A stretch of 57,489 nucleotides of DNA, taken from the NCBI RefSeq assembly GCF_000187585.1, contig NZ_GL732463.1, positions 833,086 to 890,574 of the forward strand. The letters are read 5' to 3'. The notes under the pieces are model-generated. The model had not been told where the DNA came from and searched no databases. It saw nothing but the letters and a program-made list of their open reading frames with translations. Below, piece after piece: positions 41,676 through 52,457 of this stretch. Both the position numbers and the translations under genes were made by a program. The stretch's first letter is position 1. The number at the start of each line of letters is the position of its first letter. This DNA comes from Streptococcus peroris ATCC 700780. Its GTDB lineage: Bacteria; Bacillota; Bacilli; Lactobacillales; Streptococcaceae.

Positions 41676-42611
41676 TTAGTAATCAGGACGAAGAACTCCT
41701 GTGACAGTTGCCTTGGTTGCCTCATAGTCCCCATCAATAACAACCTTGATAATGCGTTTGGCATCCTCTTCAGGGCAAGGAACTAGCGGTAGGCGAGTTG
41801 GCCCAACTTCAAATCCCATATAGTTGAGAACTGCTTTAACGGGTGCAGGACTTGGATAAGAGAAAAGAGCATTGACTTTAGGGATGAATTTACGTTGAAT
41901 AGCCGCTGCTTTCTTCAAGTCACTTTCTTCAATAGCCGTAAGCATTTCATGCATCTCATCACCATTGGTATGTGATGCAACAGAGATAACCCCGTCAGCA
42001 CCAAGATTCATCGCATGGAAGGCATCTCCATCTTCACCAGTATAAACCAAAAACCCTTCTGGCTTATGCTCAATCAAGTAGGCCATATTCGCAAGACTCG
42101 TACATTCCTTGACACCAATGATGTTTGGATGTTCTGCTAAGCGAAGTAAAGTTTCTGGAGTCATTTCGACTACTACACGTCCAGGGATATTATAGATAAT
42201 AATTGGTAAATCAGAGGCATCTGCAATAGCTTTAAAGTGTTGGTACATTCCCTCTTGAGAAGGTTTATTGTAGTAAGGAACAATCGCAAGACCAGCCGCA
42301 AAACCACCAAACTCTGCTACTTCTTTAACGAATTCGATAGAGTCACGTGTGTCATTTGTCCCCACACCAGCGATTAAGGGGACACGGCCATTGACAACCT
42401 TCTGAACGGCGGCAAATAATTCCAACTCCTCATCGTGGGTCAAGGTTGGACTCTCAGCGGTTGTCCCTGCTAGAAGGATACCATCCGTATGGTGAGCCAA
42501 TAAATGCTCAATCAAATCTGGAATCGAATCGAAATTTATAGAACCATCCTCATGGAAAGGAGTAATAAAAGCCGTGATAATTTTACAATCTTTTAAATCT
42601 TGATAAGACAT
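41676..42611 (-). CDS. dapA: 4-hydroxy-tetrahydrodipicolinate synthase (DapA)
   Basis: First committed step of lysine synthesis: condenses pyruvate with aspartate semialdehyde. 311 aa. The Schiff-base lysine is in [10 protein letters not shown] (about residue 168), the catalytic tyrosine in IIYNIPGRV (about 140), and GTTAESPTL is the family N-terminal motif. Downstream of asd by 50 bp, so the two enzymes of the pathway are encoded together. Confidence 0.96.
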   Translation of the reverse strand: MSYQDLKDCKIITAFITPFHEDGSINFDSIPDLIEHLLAHHTDGILLAGTTAESPTLTHDEELELFAAVQKVVNGRVPLIAGVGTNDTRDSIEFVKEVAEFGGFAAGLAIVPYYNKPSQEGMYQHFKAIADASDLPIIIYNIPGRVVVEMTPETLLRLAEHPNIIGVKECTSLANMAYLIEHKPEGFLVYTGEDGDAFHAMNLGADGVISVASHTNGDEMHEMLTAIEESDLKKAAAIQRKFIPKVNALFSYPSPAPVKAVLNYMGFEVGPTRLPLVPCPEEDAKRIIKVVIDGDYEATKATVTGVLRPDY

Positions 42612-42636
42612 ACAAAATACCTCTCTACTTTAAAGA

Positions 42637-42656
42637 AGGAGTTCAAAAGAACTCCT
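42637..42656 (-). other. Hairpin between asd and dapA
   Basis: 8-bp stem AGGAGTTC / GAACTCCT with a 4-nt loop, 6 bp after the asd stop. The following T-run is short (TCTTTAAAG), so it is at most a partial terminator or an mRNA-processing stem. Confidence 0.55.
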
Positions 42657-42661
42657 ACACA

Positions 42662-43738
42662 TTATTTCAATTCAAATTTTAATTCAGCAGTTGGATGAAC
42701 TAATCCGCGTTCATGTAAAGTTTCTGCGATTTGAACTGAGTTCCAGGCAGCACCTTTAAGGAGGTTATCAGAAACCACCCACATATGGATTCCTTTTTCT
42801 GCATCCAAGTCCTTACGGATACGCCCGACGAATGTATCACGTGAACCAACAGCATTTACTGCTTGAGGATAGATTTGGTGAGCAACATCATCTTCAAGAA
42901 CTGCACCTGGGAAGGCAGCAATAGCTGCTTTCACTTCTTCAATTGGGGCCACTTCTTTTGTTTCAATATAGACTGACTCAGAGTGAGCTGACAAGACCGG
43001 AATACGCACACAGGTTGCTGATACGGCAATGCTATCGTCTTCCATGATTTTTTTGGTTTCGTTTGTCATCTTCATCTCTTCGTAAGTGTAGTCATTGTCA
43101 GTGAAGACGTCAATCTGAGGAAGTGCGTTGAACGCAATTGGATAATGTTTCTTGTCCCCACCACATGGCAAGATGTTTGCTTGGACATCACGTGGATTCA
43201 CACCTTCATTCAAAACTTCTTTCAACTCACGCTGTGTTTCAAGAATAGCACCCATACCAGCACCTGAGACAGCTTGGTAAGTAGATACGATGATACGTTC
43301 CAAGCCCCATTTTTGGCGAACAGGCTCAAGAGCTACCATCATTTGAATAGTTGAACAGTTAGGGCAAGAAATAATTCCGTTGTGAGCATCAAGTGCGTGA
43401 GCATTCACTTCAGGAACAACCAGTGGCACATCTGGATTTTGACGGAAGTAGGAAGTATTATCTACAACAACTGCTCCTGCTTTAACAGCATAAGGTGCGA
43501 ATTTTGCAGAAGTTGAACCACCAGCAGAGAAAAGAGCAATATCAACACCTTCAAAAGAATCTTCTGTGGTTTCTTCAATGGTCACATCTTGACCCTTGAA
43601 TTGTAAGACCTTCCCTGCAGAACGTGCAGACGCAAGGTAGCGAATATTTTCAATTGGAAGAGTTGATTCTTCTAACATTTTGATCATTTGAGCACCTACG
43701 GCACCTGTAGCACCGACAACAGCAACTGTGTATCCCAT
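42662..43738 (-). CDS. asd: Aspartate-semialdehyde dehydrogenase (Asd)
   Basis: Reduces aspartyl phosphate to aspartate semialdehyde, the shared precursor of lysine, threonine and methionine. 358 aa, usual for streptococci. N-terminal nucleotide loop [13 protein letters not shown], catalytic cysteine in [12 protein letters not shown] (about residue 128), and later [22 protein letters not shown] substrate motif. Confidence 0.96.
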   Translation of the reverse strand: MGYTVAVVGATGAVGAQMIKMLEESTLPIENIRYLASARSAGKVLQFKGQDVTIEETTEDSFEGVDIALFSAGGSTSAKFAPYAVKAGAVVVDNTSYFRQNPDVPLVVPEVNAHALDAHNGIISCPNCSTIQMMVALEPVRQKWGLERIIVSTYQAVSGAGMGAILETQRELKEVLNEGVNPRDVQANILPCGGDKKHYPIAFNALPQIDVFTDNDYTYEEMKMTNETKKIMEDDSIAVSATCVRIPVLSAHSESVYIETKEVAPIEEVKAAIAAFPGAVLEDDVAHQIYPQAVNAVGSRDTFVGRIRKDLDAEKGIHMWVVSDNLLKGAAWNSVQIAETLHERGLVHPTAELKFELK

Positions 43739-43845
43739 AACAAACCTCTTTTGGAATTTTCTAAAAATTTCTGTAATAGAGCTATTATACTACTTTTTAA
43801 GAAAATTGAAAAGTCTTTACCATACCTATTTTCTGAAAATGACAA

Positions 43846-43874
43846 AAAAGGCCGCTAATACTAGCGAACCTTTT
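43846..43874 (-). terminator. Terminator of gyrA-srtA
   Basis: Stem AAAAGG..CGCTA / TAGCG..CCTTTT with internal mismatch, 5 bp after the srtA stop and followed by TTTTTTG on the minus strand. Confidence 0.85.
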
Positions 43875-43878
43875 ATTA

Positions 43879-44628
43879 CTATTCGTAAAATTGCTTGTAT
43901 GGCTTATTAAAAGCGTTTAAAATATCTGATGGAGTATCTGCATATGATTTTGTCTCTATCAAATTTCCTTTAACGATAATTCTTTCAACAGCATTAGCAT
44001 CTTCACAGGTCACCAAGGTAACCTCACTAACACCATCTCGTTCATCAATTACATCTACTCGATCAGGAGTTACAATTTTGACTTCTTCAATCTCGTATGT
44101 ATAGACTTTTTCTTTATCAGTGAGATAAATTTTCATTCCTTTTTGAGCACGAGCAAGAGGTGAAAATAACTTCTTATCCGCATTTTCTCCAGCAAATATC
44201 CGGTGACTCGCCAAAGAATAGTTTCCTTCTCCCATTACCTGATTTGGTTTCATTGTCCCAGCACCATAGAAAAGGTTAACATTTGCGAGTCCTTTAAATA
44301 TAGGCAAGTTCATTTCAAGTTCTGGAATTGCAATTCCACCAATAACAGGAAGCTGTTGGGAATCCCATTGAGCTGATAGCACTGCCTCTGATGATAGAGC
44401 TTTAACTGAGTTAAAATCAAAATTTCCATCCGCAGAAGCATTTTTATCAAGTGTTTCTTTAGAAACTTGTCCTACCTGATACTTATTGGTATTTAAAATC
44501 ATAAAGAAATTTCGAATCTGTGAATTAAAAATTAAAGCTAGAGACAAAAGGATTAAAAACCCGGATATAATATTAATCAGCAGATTCTTATGCTTATTCT
44601 TTTTTCTTTTAGTTCTTTTTTGAGACAT
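43879..44628 (-). CDS. srtA: Sortase A (SrtA)
   Basis: Membrane transpeptidase that anchors LPXTG proteins to the cell wall. 249 aa: a basic N-terminus, one membrane anchor (about residues 15-36), then the sortase domain with catalytic histidine in LASHRIF, cysteine in TLVTCED (about residue 208) and arginine in AVERIIV. Lies directly after gyrA; stop and start overlap by one base (TAATG), the same order as in other streptococci. Confidence 0.96.
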   Translation of the reverse strand: MSQKRTKRKKNKHKNLLINIISGFLILLSLALIFNSQIRNFFMILNTNKYQVGQVSKETLDKNASADGNFDFNSVKALSSEAVLSAQWDSQQLPVIGGIAIPELEMNLPIFKGLANVNLFYGAGTMKPNQVMGEGNYSLASHRIFAGENADKKLFSPLARAQKGMKIYLTDKEKVYTYEIEEVKIVTPDRVDVIDERDGVSEVTLVTCEDANAVERIIVKGNLIETKSYADTPSDILNAFNKPYKQFYE

Positions 44629-47096
44629 TATTCTTCACTTTCTATTTCATTTTCTGCCCCAACTTCTTCTTTCTCTGCTGCCGCAACTGTCGTAAAGGTC
44701 ACAATTTTAGCATCCTGATCAAGACGCATCACTTTAACTCCCATAGTTGAGCGTCCTGTTTGCGAAATATTGGCAACGTTTGTTCGAATCATCACACCTT
44801 TATCTGTAATGATCATCAAGTCTTCATCACCCGTAACAGTCAAAAGACCGGCAAGTGGACCATTTTTATCGGTAACATTGGCTGTCTTCATACCTTTACC
44901 ACCACGGCCCTTGGTCGGATATTCTGTAGCGACCGTTCGCTTACCATAACCTTTTTCGGTGATAATCAGAACCTCATCCTGATCAGTAATAACACTGGCT
45001 CCAACTACTGTATCACCTTCACGAAGGTTCACCCCTCGAACACCAGTAGCACTACGGCTCATACTGCGAACAGTTGATTGGTTAAAGCGGACTGCGTAGC
45101 CTAGTTTTGTTCCGATGATGATGTCCATATCTTCTTGAGTAAGGAGAACATTAATTAACTCATCTTCATCTTTCAGATTTAAGGCTTTGAGACCGTTTTG
45201 ACGAATGTTTGCAAATTCTTTGACGCTCGTTCTCTTGACAATACCTGCTCGAGTTGTGAAGAAGAGGTAAGCATCATCACTACGTTCTGAATCAACATTG
45301 ATAATGGTTTGGATACTTTCTCCTTCATCCAGCTTCAAGAGATTCACAACAGGCAATCCTTTGGCTGTACGACCATACTCAGGGATTTCATAACCTTTAA
45401 GTCGGTAAACTCGCCCTTTGTTGGTAAAGAAGAGTAAGTGATCATGGGTGCTAGTAGATACCAACTCACGCACAAAGTCATCATCCTTGACGCCAGTACC
45501 TTGAACACCACGTCCACCACGTTTTTGAGCAGTAAACTCGTCTTGATCCAAACGTTTGATATAACCTTTGTTTGATAAAGTGATGAGAACATCAGATTCT
45601 TCAATCAAATCTTCATCTTCGAGTGTCAAGACTTCACCGACCATCAACTCAGTACGACGTTTATCACCAAACTTACGTTTGACCTCATCCAATTCTTCCT
45701 TGATGATTTGTGCCACACGATCTGGCTTAGCAAGAATATCTGCTAAGTCAGCAATCAATGCTATGAGTTCATCATACTCAGACTGAATCTTATCACGTTC
45801 CAAACCTGTCAAACGACGGAGACGCATATCAAGAATTGCTTGACTTTGACGCTCAGAAAGCTTGAACTTGCTCATCAATTCTGCTTGAGCCTCTTCATCA
45901 GTTTCACTGGCACGGATGATACGAATGACTTCGTCAATATGATCTAGTGCAATCAAGAGACCTTCTAAGATATGCGCACGCGCTTCAGCTTTCTCTTTAT
46001 CAAACTGAGTGCGTCGAGTCACCACTTCTTTTTGGTGCTCAATATAAGCATCTAAGATTTGACGCAGAGAGAGAATCTTTGGAACACCATTTTGAATGGC
46101 CAACATGTTAAAACCAAAGCTAGTTTGCATCTGAGTCATCTTGAACAAGTTATTTAAAATGACATTGGCAGACGCATCCCGTTTCACTTCAATGATGAAA
46201 CGTACACCTTCTCGGTTTGACTCATCACGAACAGCTGTAATACCTTCGATACGCTTTTCTTGTACTAATCGTACAATGTGCTCATGCACTTTCGTCTTGT
46301 TAACCATGTATGGAAATTCTGTAACAACAATACGCTCGCGACCAGTTTTAGTGACCTCGATTTCAGTGCGAGAACGAAGTACGATAGAGCCTTTTCCTGT
46401 TTCGTAGGCTTTATAAATACCTGATTTCCCCATAACGAGAGCACCAGTTGGGAAATCTGGACCAGGCAGTACTTCCATCAATTCTTTGGTTGTAACTTCT
46501 GGATTATCCATGACCAACTTAACAGCATCAACGGTCTCTCCTAAGTTGTGTGGCGGAATATTGGTCGCCATACCAACTGCGATACCCGTTGCTCCATTGA
46601 CCAAAAGATTTGGAAAACGTGCAGGCAAAACTAAAGGTTCACGCTCATTGGCATCATAGTTATCAACAAAATCAACTGTATTTTTATTGATATCACGAAG
46701 CATTTCAAGAGCAATCTTGCTCATACGTGCTTCGGTATAACGTTGAGCAGCAGCTCCATCACCATCCATAGAACCAAAGTTTCCATGTCCGTCTACAAGC
46801 ATGTAACGGTAACTCCACCATTGTGCCATACGGACCATAGCTTCATAGATTGAGGAATCTCCGTGTGGGTGGTATTTACCCATAACATCCCCAGTAATAC
46901 GAGCGGACTTCTTATGAGGTTTATCAGGAGTAACTCCTAATTCATTCATCCCATATAAAATACGACGATGAACTGGTTTCAATCCATCACGGACATCAGG
47001 AAGAGCTCGAGCAACGATAACACTCATGGCGTAGTCGATAAAGCTAGTCTTCATCTCCCTTGTCAAATTGACATTCACTAAATTTTTATCCTGCAT
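44628..47096 (-). CDS. gyrA: DNA gyrase subunit A (GyrA)
   Basis: Introduces negative supercoils with GyrB; breakage-reunion subunit. 822 aa from the ATG at 47096 ([11 protein letters not shown]), preceded by GAGG. The catalytic tyrosine is in [10 protein letters not shown]. The quinolone-resistance region reads [20 protein letters not shown], with serine and glutamate at the two main resistance positions, the wild-type (susceptible) state. The C-terminal part has beta-pinwheel repeats, including the GyrA box QKRGGRG. The frame is open five codons further to 47111, but the shorter start fits the family. Confidence 0.97.
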   Translation of the reverse strand: MQDKNLVNVNLTREMKTSFIDYAMSVIVARALPDVRDGLKPVHRRILYGMNELGVTPDKPHKKSARITGDVMGKYHPHGDSSIYEAMVRMAQWWSYRYMLVDGHGNFGSMDGDGAAAQRYTEARMSKIALEMLRDINKNTVDFVDNYDANEREPLVLPARFPNLLVNGATGIAVGMATNIPPHNLGETVDAVKLVMDNPEVTTKELMEVLPGPDFPTGALVMGKSGIYKAYETGKGSIVLRSRTEIEVTKTGRERIVVTEFPYMVNKTKVHEHIVRLVQEKRIEGITAVRDESNREGVRFIIEVKRDASANVILNNLFKMTQMQTSFGFNMLAIQNGVPKILSLRQILDAYIEHQKEVVTRRTQFDKEKAEARAHILEGLLIALDHIDEVIRIIRASETDEEAQAELMSKFKLSERQSQAILDMRLRRLTGLERDKIQSEYDELIALIADLADILAKPDRVAQIIKEELDEVKRKFGDKRRTELMVGEVLTLEDEDLIEESDVLITLSNKGYIKRLDQDEFTAQKRGGRGVQGTGVKDDDFVRELVSTSTHDHLLFFTNKGRVYRLKGYEIPEYGRTAKGLPVVNLLKLDEGESIQTIINVDSERSDDAYLFFTTRAGIVKRTSVKEFANIRQNGLKALNLKDEDELINVLLTQEDMDIIIGTKLGYAVRFNQSTVRSMSRSATGVRGVNLREGDTVVGASVITDQDEVLIITEKGYGKRTVATEYPTKGRGGKGMKTANVTDKNGPLAGLLTVTGDEDLMIITDKGVMIRTNVANISQTGRSTMGVKVMRLDQDAKIVTFTTVAAAEKEEVGAENEIESEE

Positions 47097-47133
47097 TAAC
47101 AAATGCCTCATTTCACTATTAATAACTAGTTTT

Positions 47134-47142
47134 ATTATACCA
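47134..47142 (-). promoter_or_regulatory. Extended -10 promoter of gyrA
   Basis: Minus strand TGGTATAAT (47142-47134); a weak -35 (CTGAAA) lies 17 bp upstream. Divergent from the ldh promoter. Confidence 0.6.
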
Positions 47143-47211
47143 TAAATTCTTGTCTATTTCAGTGTTCTGAAACGTCTAAAACGTTTACATAAAAAAGTAA
47201 ATAGGTTATTC

Positions 47212-47240
47212 GTGACAAAGCTTTTTAAAAGTGCTAAAAT
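47212..47240 (+). promoter_or_regulatory. Promoter of ldh
   Basis: -35 GTGACA (47212-47217), 17 bp, -10 TAAAAT (47235-47240) with TGn extension; start near 47247. Ribosome binding site AAAGGAG about 12 nt before the chosen ATG. Confidence 0.65.
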
Positions 47241-47248
47241 GAAGATGA

Positions 47249-48277
<1,029 letters not shown>

Positions 48278-48291
48278 GTTCACATAGAAAT

Positions 48292-48324
48292 AAAAAGTCT
48301 AGACAAACTTGTCTAGACTTTTTT
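48292..48324 (+). terminator. Bidirectional terminator between ldh and the thioredoxin gene
   Basis: Stem AAAAAGTCTAGACA / TGTCTAGACTTTTT, about 13 bp, with A-run and T-run on each side. It ends ldh on the plus strand and the convergent ccdA-thioredoxin transcript on the minus strand. Confidence 0.92.
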
Positions 48325-48337
48325 ATTTCAAAATAGT

Positions 48338-48898
48338 TTAATCCATTTTAGCAAATGCTGCTTCAGCATCTGCATTACTAATTACTCCTAATTGAATCTT
48401 AGCAATTTTACCATTGGAATCAATAAGATATTCTGTTGGGATACTTCGGATTTGGTAAGCTTGGAAAATGCTTCCTTTTGTATCATACAGAACAGGAATA
48501 TTCTTATAACCTTGTTCTTCAAACCATTTTGGAAATTGGTCTATAGTTTTTTCACCTTGGATCCCTGGTGCAATAACTGATAAAATTTCAAAGTCACGAT
48601 CTTCCTTAGCAGCAAGTTCCATCAATTCTGGCATACTTTTCTTACATGGTCCACACCAAGAAGCCCAAAATTTAAGATAGACTTTTTTACCTTTATAATC
48701 AGACAATTTGACTTCTTTTCCATCCATTGATTGAAGAGTGAAATCTGGTGCCTCTGCTCCCACAGCCACTTGCTTCACAGTCGTTTGTTGCTGTGGTTGA
48801 CTCTGAGTTGTTTGGCTTGGTTTACTCTCTTCTTTGCCACAAGCAAACAGAAGAAATAGCGACAAGAAACTAAATCCGAAATAAATAATTTTTTTCAT
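48338..48898 (-). CDS. Extracellular thioredoxin-like lipoprotein (TlpA/ResA family, Etrx/Sdb type)
   Basis: A 186-aa lipoprotein: signal peptide with lipobox LFAC (cysteine 20), a Gln/Thr-rich linker (about 25-48) and a thioredoxin fold with active site WASWCGPCKK (about residue 82) and cis-proline region IRSIPTEYLID. Such proteins reduce or oxidise surface thiols outside the membrane (pneumococcal Etrx, S. gordonii Sdb). Preceded by ccdA (12 bp gap), which would supply electrons; this supports a reductase role. Confidence 0.92.
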   Translation of the reverse strand: MKKIIYFGFSFLSLFLLFACGKEESKPSQTTQSQPQQQTTVKQVAVGAEAPDFTLQSMDGKEVKLSDYKGKKVYLKFWASWCGPCKKSMPELMELAAKEDRDFEILSVIAPGIQGEKTIDQFPKWFEEQGYKNIPVLYDTKGSIFQAYQIRSIPTEYLIDSNGKIAKIQLGVISNADAEAAFAKMD

Positions 48899-48910
48899 AT
48901 GTAACTCCTT

Positions 48911-49636
48911 TTATCCTAAAATACCCGATAATATATTTAACTGTCCCAACATTAATAAAATTCCCATGAGAATGATCAGCAAACCACCAATTTTCTTTAA
49001 TAAGAGTATATGGGATTTGATTCTACTAAAAAACGGCATGATAAGACCTGATGCCAAGGCCAACACTAAAAATGGAAGTGCCATTCCAAGAGTGTAAACA
49101 AGAGTTAGTAAAGCTCCCTGAAGTGCTCCATTTCCTCCTGATGCAGCCAATGCTAAAACAGAACTTAAAACTGGTCCGATACAAGGAGTCCAGCCAAAAC
49201 TAAAGCTAATTCCTAATAGAAAGGCTGATAGATACTTGCTGGACTGTTCCTGTTTAAACTTTAGTGTTTTTTGTACCTCTAATTTTTTTAGATGAAGGAT
49301 TTCCATCTGATGTAATCCCAATAGGATAATAACAACTCCCATAGTATAACGGAACCAGTCAGCATAGAGTATGTTCCCAAGAAATCCAGCTCCGAAACCA
49401 AGGATAAAGAAAATAAGAGAAATACCTGCAATAAAACAAAGAGTGCGAATCAATCCAGACCAGGAAACATCTTTACCCAAAAAACGAAATGTCTTCGACT
49501 CCTCTTGATCATCTAACAAAATTCCAGCGTAGACTGGTAACAAGGGAAAGATACAGGGAGAAAAGAATGACAAGACCCCAGCTATAAAGACAGAAATAAA
49601 AAATAAAATACTTTCCAATTCAGAACCTTCTTTCAT
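48911..49636 (-). CDS. ccdA: Thiol-disulfide electron transporter CcdA
   Basis: Polytopic membrane protein (about six segments) that carries electrons from cytoplasmic thioredoxin to the extracellular thioredoxin encoded next. The paired cysteines are in SFFSPCIFPLLP and GWTPCIGPVL. 241 aa from the ATG at 49636. A TTG at 49618 (LESILFFISVF) is preceded by AGAAGG at a good distance and aligns better with family N-termini; the true start may be there (235 aa). Confidence 0.93.
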   Translation of the reverse strand: MKEGSELESILFFISVFIAGVLSFFSPCIFPLLPVYAGILLDDQEESKTFRFLGKDVSWSGLIRTLCFIAGISLIFFILGFGAGFLGNILYADWFRYTMGVVIILLGLHQMEILHLKKLEVQKTLKFKQEQSSKYLSAFLLGISFSFGWTPCIGPVLSSVLALAASGGNGALQGALLTLVYTLGMALPFLVLALASGLIMPFFSRIKSHILLLKKIGGLLIILMGILLMLGQLNILSGILG

Positions 49637-49639
49637 TTA

Positions 49640-49680
49640 GTTATATTTTATTTTACTATAAAAGAAAACGTTTGTAAGAT
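49640..49680 (-). promoter_or_regulatory. Promoter of ccdA with cre-like overlap
   Basis: Minus-strand -35 TTACAA, 16-bp spacer, -10 TAAAAT. TACAAACGTTTTCT (49676-49663) differs from the CcpA consensus only at the second base. CcpA control is possible but unproven. Confidence 0.4.
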
Positions 49681-49718
49681 ATCTGCTACGCAAATTTATT
49701 TTCAACTTTAAAAGATCA

Positions 49719-49742
49719 AAAAAGGAGCTTAGCTCCTTTTTA
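49719..49742 (-). terminator. Terminator of map
   Basis: Stem AAAAAGGAGC / GCTCCTTTTT with a 3-nt loop, directly after the map stop codon; T-run on the minus strand. Confidence 0.9.
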
Positions 49743-49743
49743 C

Positions 49744-50604
49744 TTAATAAGTTCTTTCTTCACCCTGACTAGTTAAGATAACTGGCCCATCCTTTGTAAT
49801 CACAAATTGGTGTTCATATTGACAAGAAAGGCCTCCGTCAACCGTTTTATGAGCCCATCCTGTTTTCATATCAGTATCAATTTCCCAATCACCTGTGTTA
49901 ATCATCGGTTCAATTGTTAACACCATACCTTCTCTTAAACGAAGTCCTCGGCCTGCAATTCCATAGTTGGGAACCATTGGTTCTTCATGCATGGTTGGTC
50001 CAACACCGTGACCTACCAAGTCACGAACAACACCGTATCCACGACTTTCTGCATATTCTTGGATAGCAGCGCCGATATCACCAATACGATTTCCGACAAC
50101 TGCTTTCTCAATGCCTATATACATAGCTTCTCTAGTGACTTCCATCAAGTTCTTTACTTGCTCAGAAGGTGTTCCAACTGCATAAGCCCAACAAGAGTCT
50201 GCCAAACCGCCTGTATAGCTTTGAGTATATTTCTTCACTTGTTGGACTTTGTCAAAGTTTAACTTAGAAACGTCTAATTCAGACTTGGCAATAGGACCTC
50301 CTAAAACCATATCTACTTTTAGTAAGTCTCCGTCTTTAAGAATATAATGTCGCGGAAATGCATGCGCAACCTCATCATTTAGAGAACAACATGTTGCGTA
50401 AGGATAATCCATCACCGCTCCGTCAACCCCAATTTGTAAGGGAAGGAAGTTTTCTTCTTTACAACGGCGACGTACATATTCTTCGACTTCCCACATATCT
50501 ACACCTGGTTTGATGATTTCACGCAAACCGATGTGAATACTTGCAAGAAAATCACCCGCCTTATCCATTGCTTCGATTTCTCTAGCTGATTTTAATGTAA
50601 TCAT
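49744..50604 (-). CDS. map: Methionine aminopeptidase (Map)
   Basis: Removes the N-terminal methionine of new proteins; metal-dependent. 286 aa, longer than the about 250-aa E. coli type, as usual in streptococci, because of an insert near residues 110-140. Metal ligands are recognisable in the KVDMVLGG region, GHGVGPTMHEEP and MVLTIEPMINTGDWE, plus EHQFVIT at the end. Follows spxR by 14 bp in the murA-GNAT-spxR-map transcript. Confidence 0.96.
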   Translation of the reverse strand: MITLKSAREIEAMDKAGDFLASIHIGLREIIKPGVDMWEVEEYVRRRCKEENFLPLQIGVDGAVMDYPYATCCSLNDEVAHAFPRHYILKDGDLLKVDMVLGGPIAKSELDVSKLNFDKVQQVKKYTQSYTGGLADSCWAYAVGTPSEQVKNLMEVTREAMYIGIEKAVVGNRIGDIGAAIQEYAESRGYGVVRDLVGHGVGPTMHEEPMVPNYGIAGRGLRLREGMVLTIEPMINTGDWEIDTDMKTGWAHKTVDGGLSCQYEHQFVITKDGPVILTSQGEERTY

Positions 50605-50618
50605 GTTTTCTCCTAATT

Positions 50619-51896
50619 CTAATTAATTTTTACAGTTACATTTGCTTTTGATACTATTTGGTGATTGAGATAAATGTCATAATCAATAATTGCTGACCGT
50701 CTCGTATGATGGATAATTCGTGCCTGAATCCGTAAAATATCATCAATCTGAACAGCCTGTAAGAAATAAATCAACATCTGTTCAATGATAAGATTACGTC
50801 CACTATTAACAACCAAATCCTGCGTCATATGGGTTAAAATTTCTGCAAGAACTCCATTAGCAAGGACACCATTTTTTTCAAGCATGAATGGTTCAACCGT
50901 AATGACAACTTCGTCATGATGGTATGATAACTTCTGACCAATCTGCTCAGAAAATGTTGGGAGAGCTGAGACCTGAGAACGACTCATTTTTTCCATAACA
51001 TCACGTCTAGTAATGACACCAAGCAAGGTTTGATTGCTCCGTACAACAGGTACCATTTCAAAATCTTCAGCAATCATTCTCTGGCTCACGTTAGCAATAT
51101 TTGTGGCTAAACCTGTCATGTAGACAGTTCTTGTCATGACCTTATCAATGGTAGTCCCTGGTGATTTATCTCCGGCATCACGCATGGTCACAACACCAAC
51201 AACAACCTTGTGCTGATTGATAACAGGGAATCGACTACTTCTATTCTTACGAACTAAATCTAAATAATCTTTTACAGTATCCGTTTCTTGTAAAAAACCA
51301 TATTCATGACAAGTGCGATAGATTTTTTCAACCGTTAAAATATCTGTCTTTATTTGTACATTTGACAAAGCTCGGTTAATCATGGTTGCAATGGTAAATG
51401 TATCATGTTTACTGCGTAACACTGGGATATTTTTTTTATTAGCAGCATCCAAAACATCTTTATGAACTTCAAATCCACCCGTTACCAAGACAGCATTTTC
51501 ATTTTCAAGTGCCAATAATTGGATCCGTGTTCTATCACCGACAATAAGTAGACCACCATCATGAAGATAAGAAAGAATATTTTTTTCTGTCATGGCTCCA
51601 ATGGAGAATTTACTGAATTCTCTCTCCAAACCTGCTTGGCCAGCTAAAACTTCTGAACCAGTGACTTCTGCAATTTCTGCAAAGGTTAATCTCTCAATGG
51701 CAACTTTTTTGGACTTGACACGGACAGTTCCACTTCGAGGACGTGTTTCAACCAATCCTCTATTTTCAGCTTCTTTGATAGCACGATAAGCTGTACCATC
51801 ACTCACTCCCAGCCTATTTGAAATACTTCGAACACTGACCCGTTTTCCGACTGGTAATTCTTCTAAATAAGCTAAAATTTCTTGGTGTTTACTCAT
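50619..51896 (-). CDS. spxR: CBS-HotDog domain transcriptional regulator SpxR
   Basis: A 425-aa regulator: N-terminal winged helix (RSISNRLGVSDGTAYRAIKEAENRGLV, about residues 20-60), a DRTGG-like domain (about 75-180), two CBS domains (about 190-310, RKNRSSRFPVINQ and VTRRDVMEKM), and a C-terminal HotDog domain (about 320-425). This architecture matches SpxR, known to raise pyruvate oxidase (spxB) and so hydrogen peroxide production in pneumococcus and S. sanguinis; B. subtilis YtoI is similar. CBS domains suggest sensing of adenine nucleotides. Overlaps the upstream acetyltransferase gene by 8 bp. Confidence 0.92.
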   Translation of the reverse strand: MSKHQEILAYLEELPVGKRVSVRSISNRLGVSDGTAYRAIKEAENRGLVETRPRSGTVRVKSKKVAIERLTFAEIAEVTGSEVLAGQAGLEREFSKFSIGAMTEKNILSYLHDGGLLIVGDRTRIQLLALENENAVLVTGGFEVHKDVLDAANKKNIPVLRSKHDTFTIATMINRALSNVQIKTDILTVEKIYRTCHEYGFLQETDTVKDYLDLVRKNRSSRFPVINQHKVVVGVVTMRDAGDKSPGTTIDKVMTRTVYMTGLATNIANVSQRMIAEDFEMVPVVRSNQTLLGVITRRDVMEKMSRSQVSALPTFSEQIGQKLSYHHDEVVITVEPFMLEKNGVLANGVLAEILTHMTQDLVVNSGRNLIIEQMLIYFLQAVQIDDILRIQARIIHHTRRSAIIDYDIYLNHQIVSKANVTVKIN

Positions 51897-52452
51897 TTAG
51901 CTCTCCTTTTGTATAGCGAAATTCTAGATAATCCCGCATCTTACGAGTATATCGATCACTACCCTTGAAACGACGATATAGAACGAAGCCTGATTTTTGT
52001 GCAACCTTTTGACTAGCACTATTTTCTAAATGCGTCACAATAGAAAGTTGCTTTAATTCAAACTGATCCATAGACAAATCGCGTAATTTAGTCACTGCTT
52101 CCGTCATATATCCTTGAGACCAATAATCTTTCCTTAAAAAATAGCCAATTTCTGCTTCTTTACGGATTTCATCCAGCTTTTCAAACTTGATGGCTCCAAT
52201 CATCTTCTGTGCTTTCTTATCACAAATCGCCCAAATTCCCAAAGGTGATTTCATAAAGTAGTTAGCAAGAGCATATTGACTTTCCTCAATGCTGGCTTGC
52301 GTAGGAAAAATAAATTGGAGATTTTCAGGGTCTGATGCTAGAGCATGAAAGTCATCTACATCCGTAAAAAAGAATGGACGGAAATACAAACGTTCCGTCT
52401 CATAGAAAGAATACATTGCTAATTTTGTCCAGATATTCATTGTGTTCCTCAA
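51889..52452 (-). CDS. GNAT family N-acetyltransferase (RimJ/RimL type)
   Basis: A 187-aa acetyltransferase. RLYFRPFFFTDVDDFHAL is the RimJ/RimL-type N-terminus and IGYFLRKDYWSQGYMTEAV contains the acetyl-CoA binding region, here QGYMTEA in place of the common Q/RxxGxG/A. The substrate (protein, antibiotic or metabolite) cannot be told. Overlaps spxR by 8 bp and follows murA by 5 bp. The frame starts MRNTMNIWTKLAMY; the second ATG (MNIW) is an equally possible start. Confidence 0.85.
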   Translation of the reverse strand: MRNTMNIWTKLAMYSFYETERLYFRPFFFTDVDDFHALASDPENLQFIFPTQASIEESQYALANYFMKSPLGIWAICDKKAQKMIGAIKFEKLDEIRKEAEIGYFLRKDYWSQGYMTEAVTKLRDLSMDQFELKQLSIVTHLENSASQKVAQKSGFVLYRRFKGSDRYTRKMRDYLEFRYTKGELNE

Positions 52453-52457
52453 AATGT

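Noticed and set aside
43880..43887. A second TACGAATA (ComX box) on the minus strand
   Set aside because: It is the last codons and stop of srtA (TAC GAA TAG), and a terminator follows within 10 bp, so it could drive no gene.
46840..46900. Quinolone resistance change in gyrA
   Set aside because: The segment GDSSIYEAM has serine and glutamate at the known positions, the susceptible form.
47170..47190. cre upstream of ldh (CTAAAACGTTTACA)
   Set aside because: Two mismatches at the first two conserved positions; too weak to list as a site.
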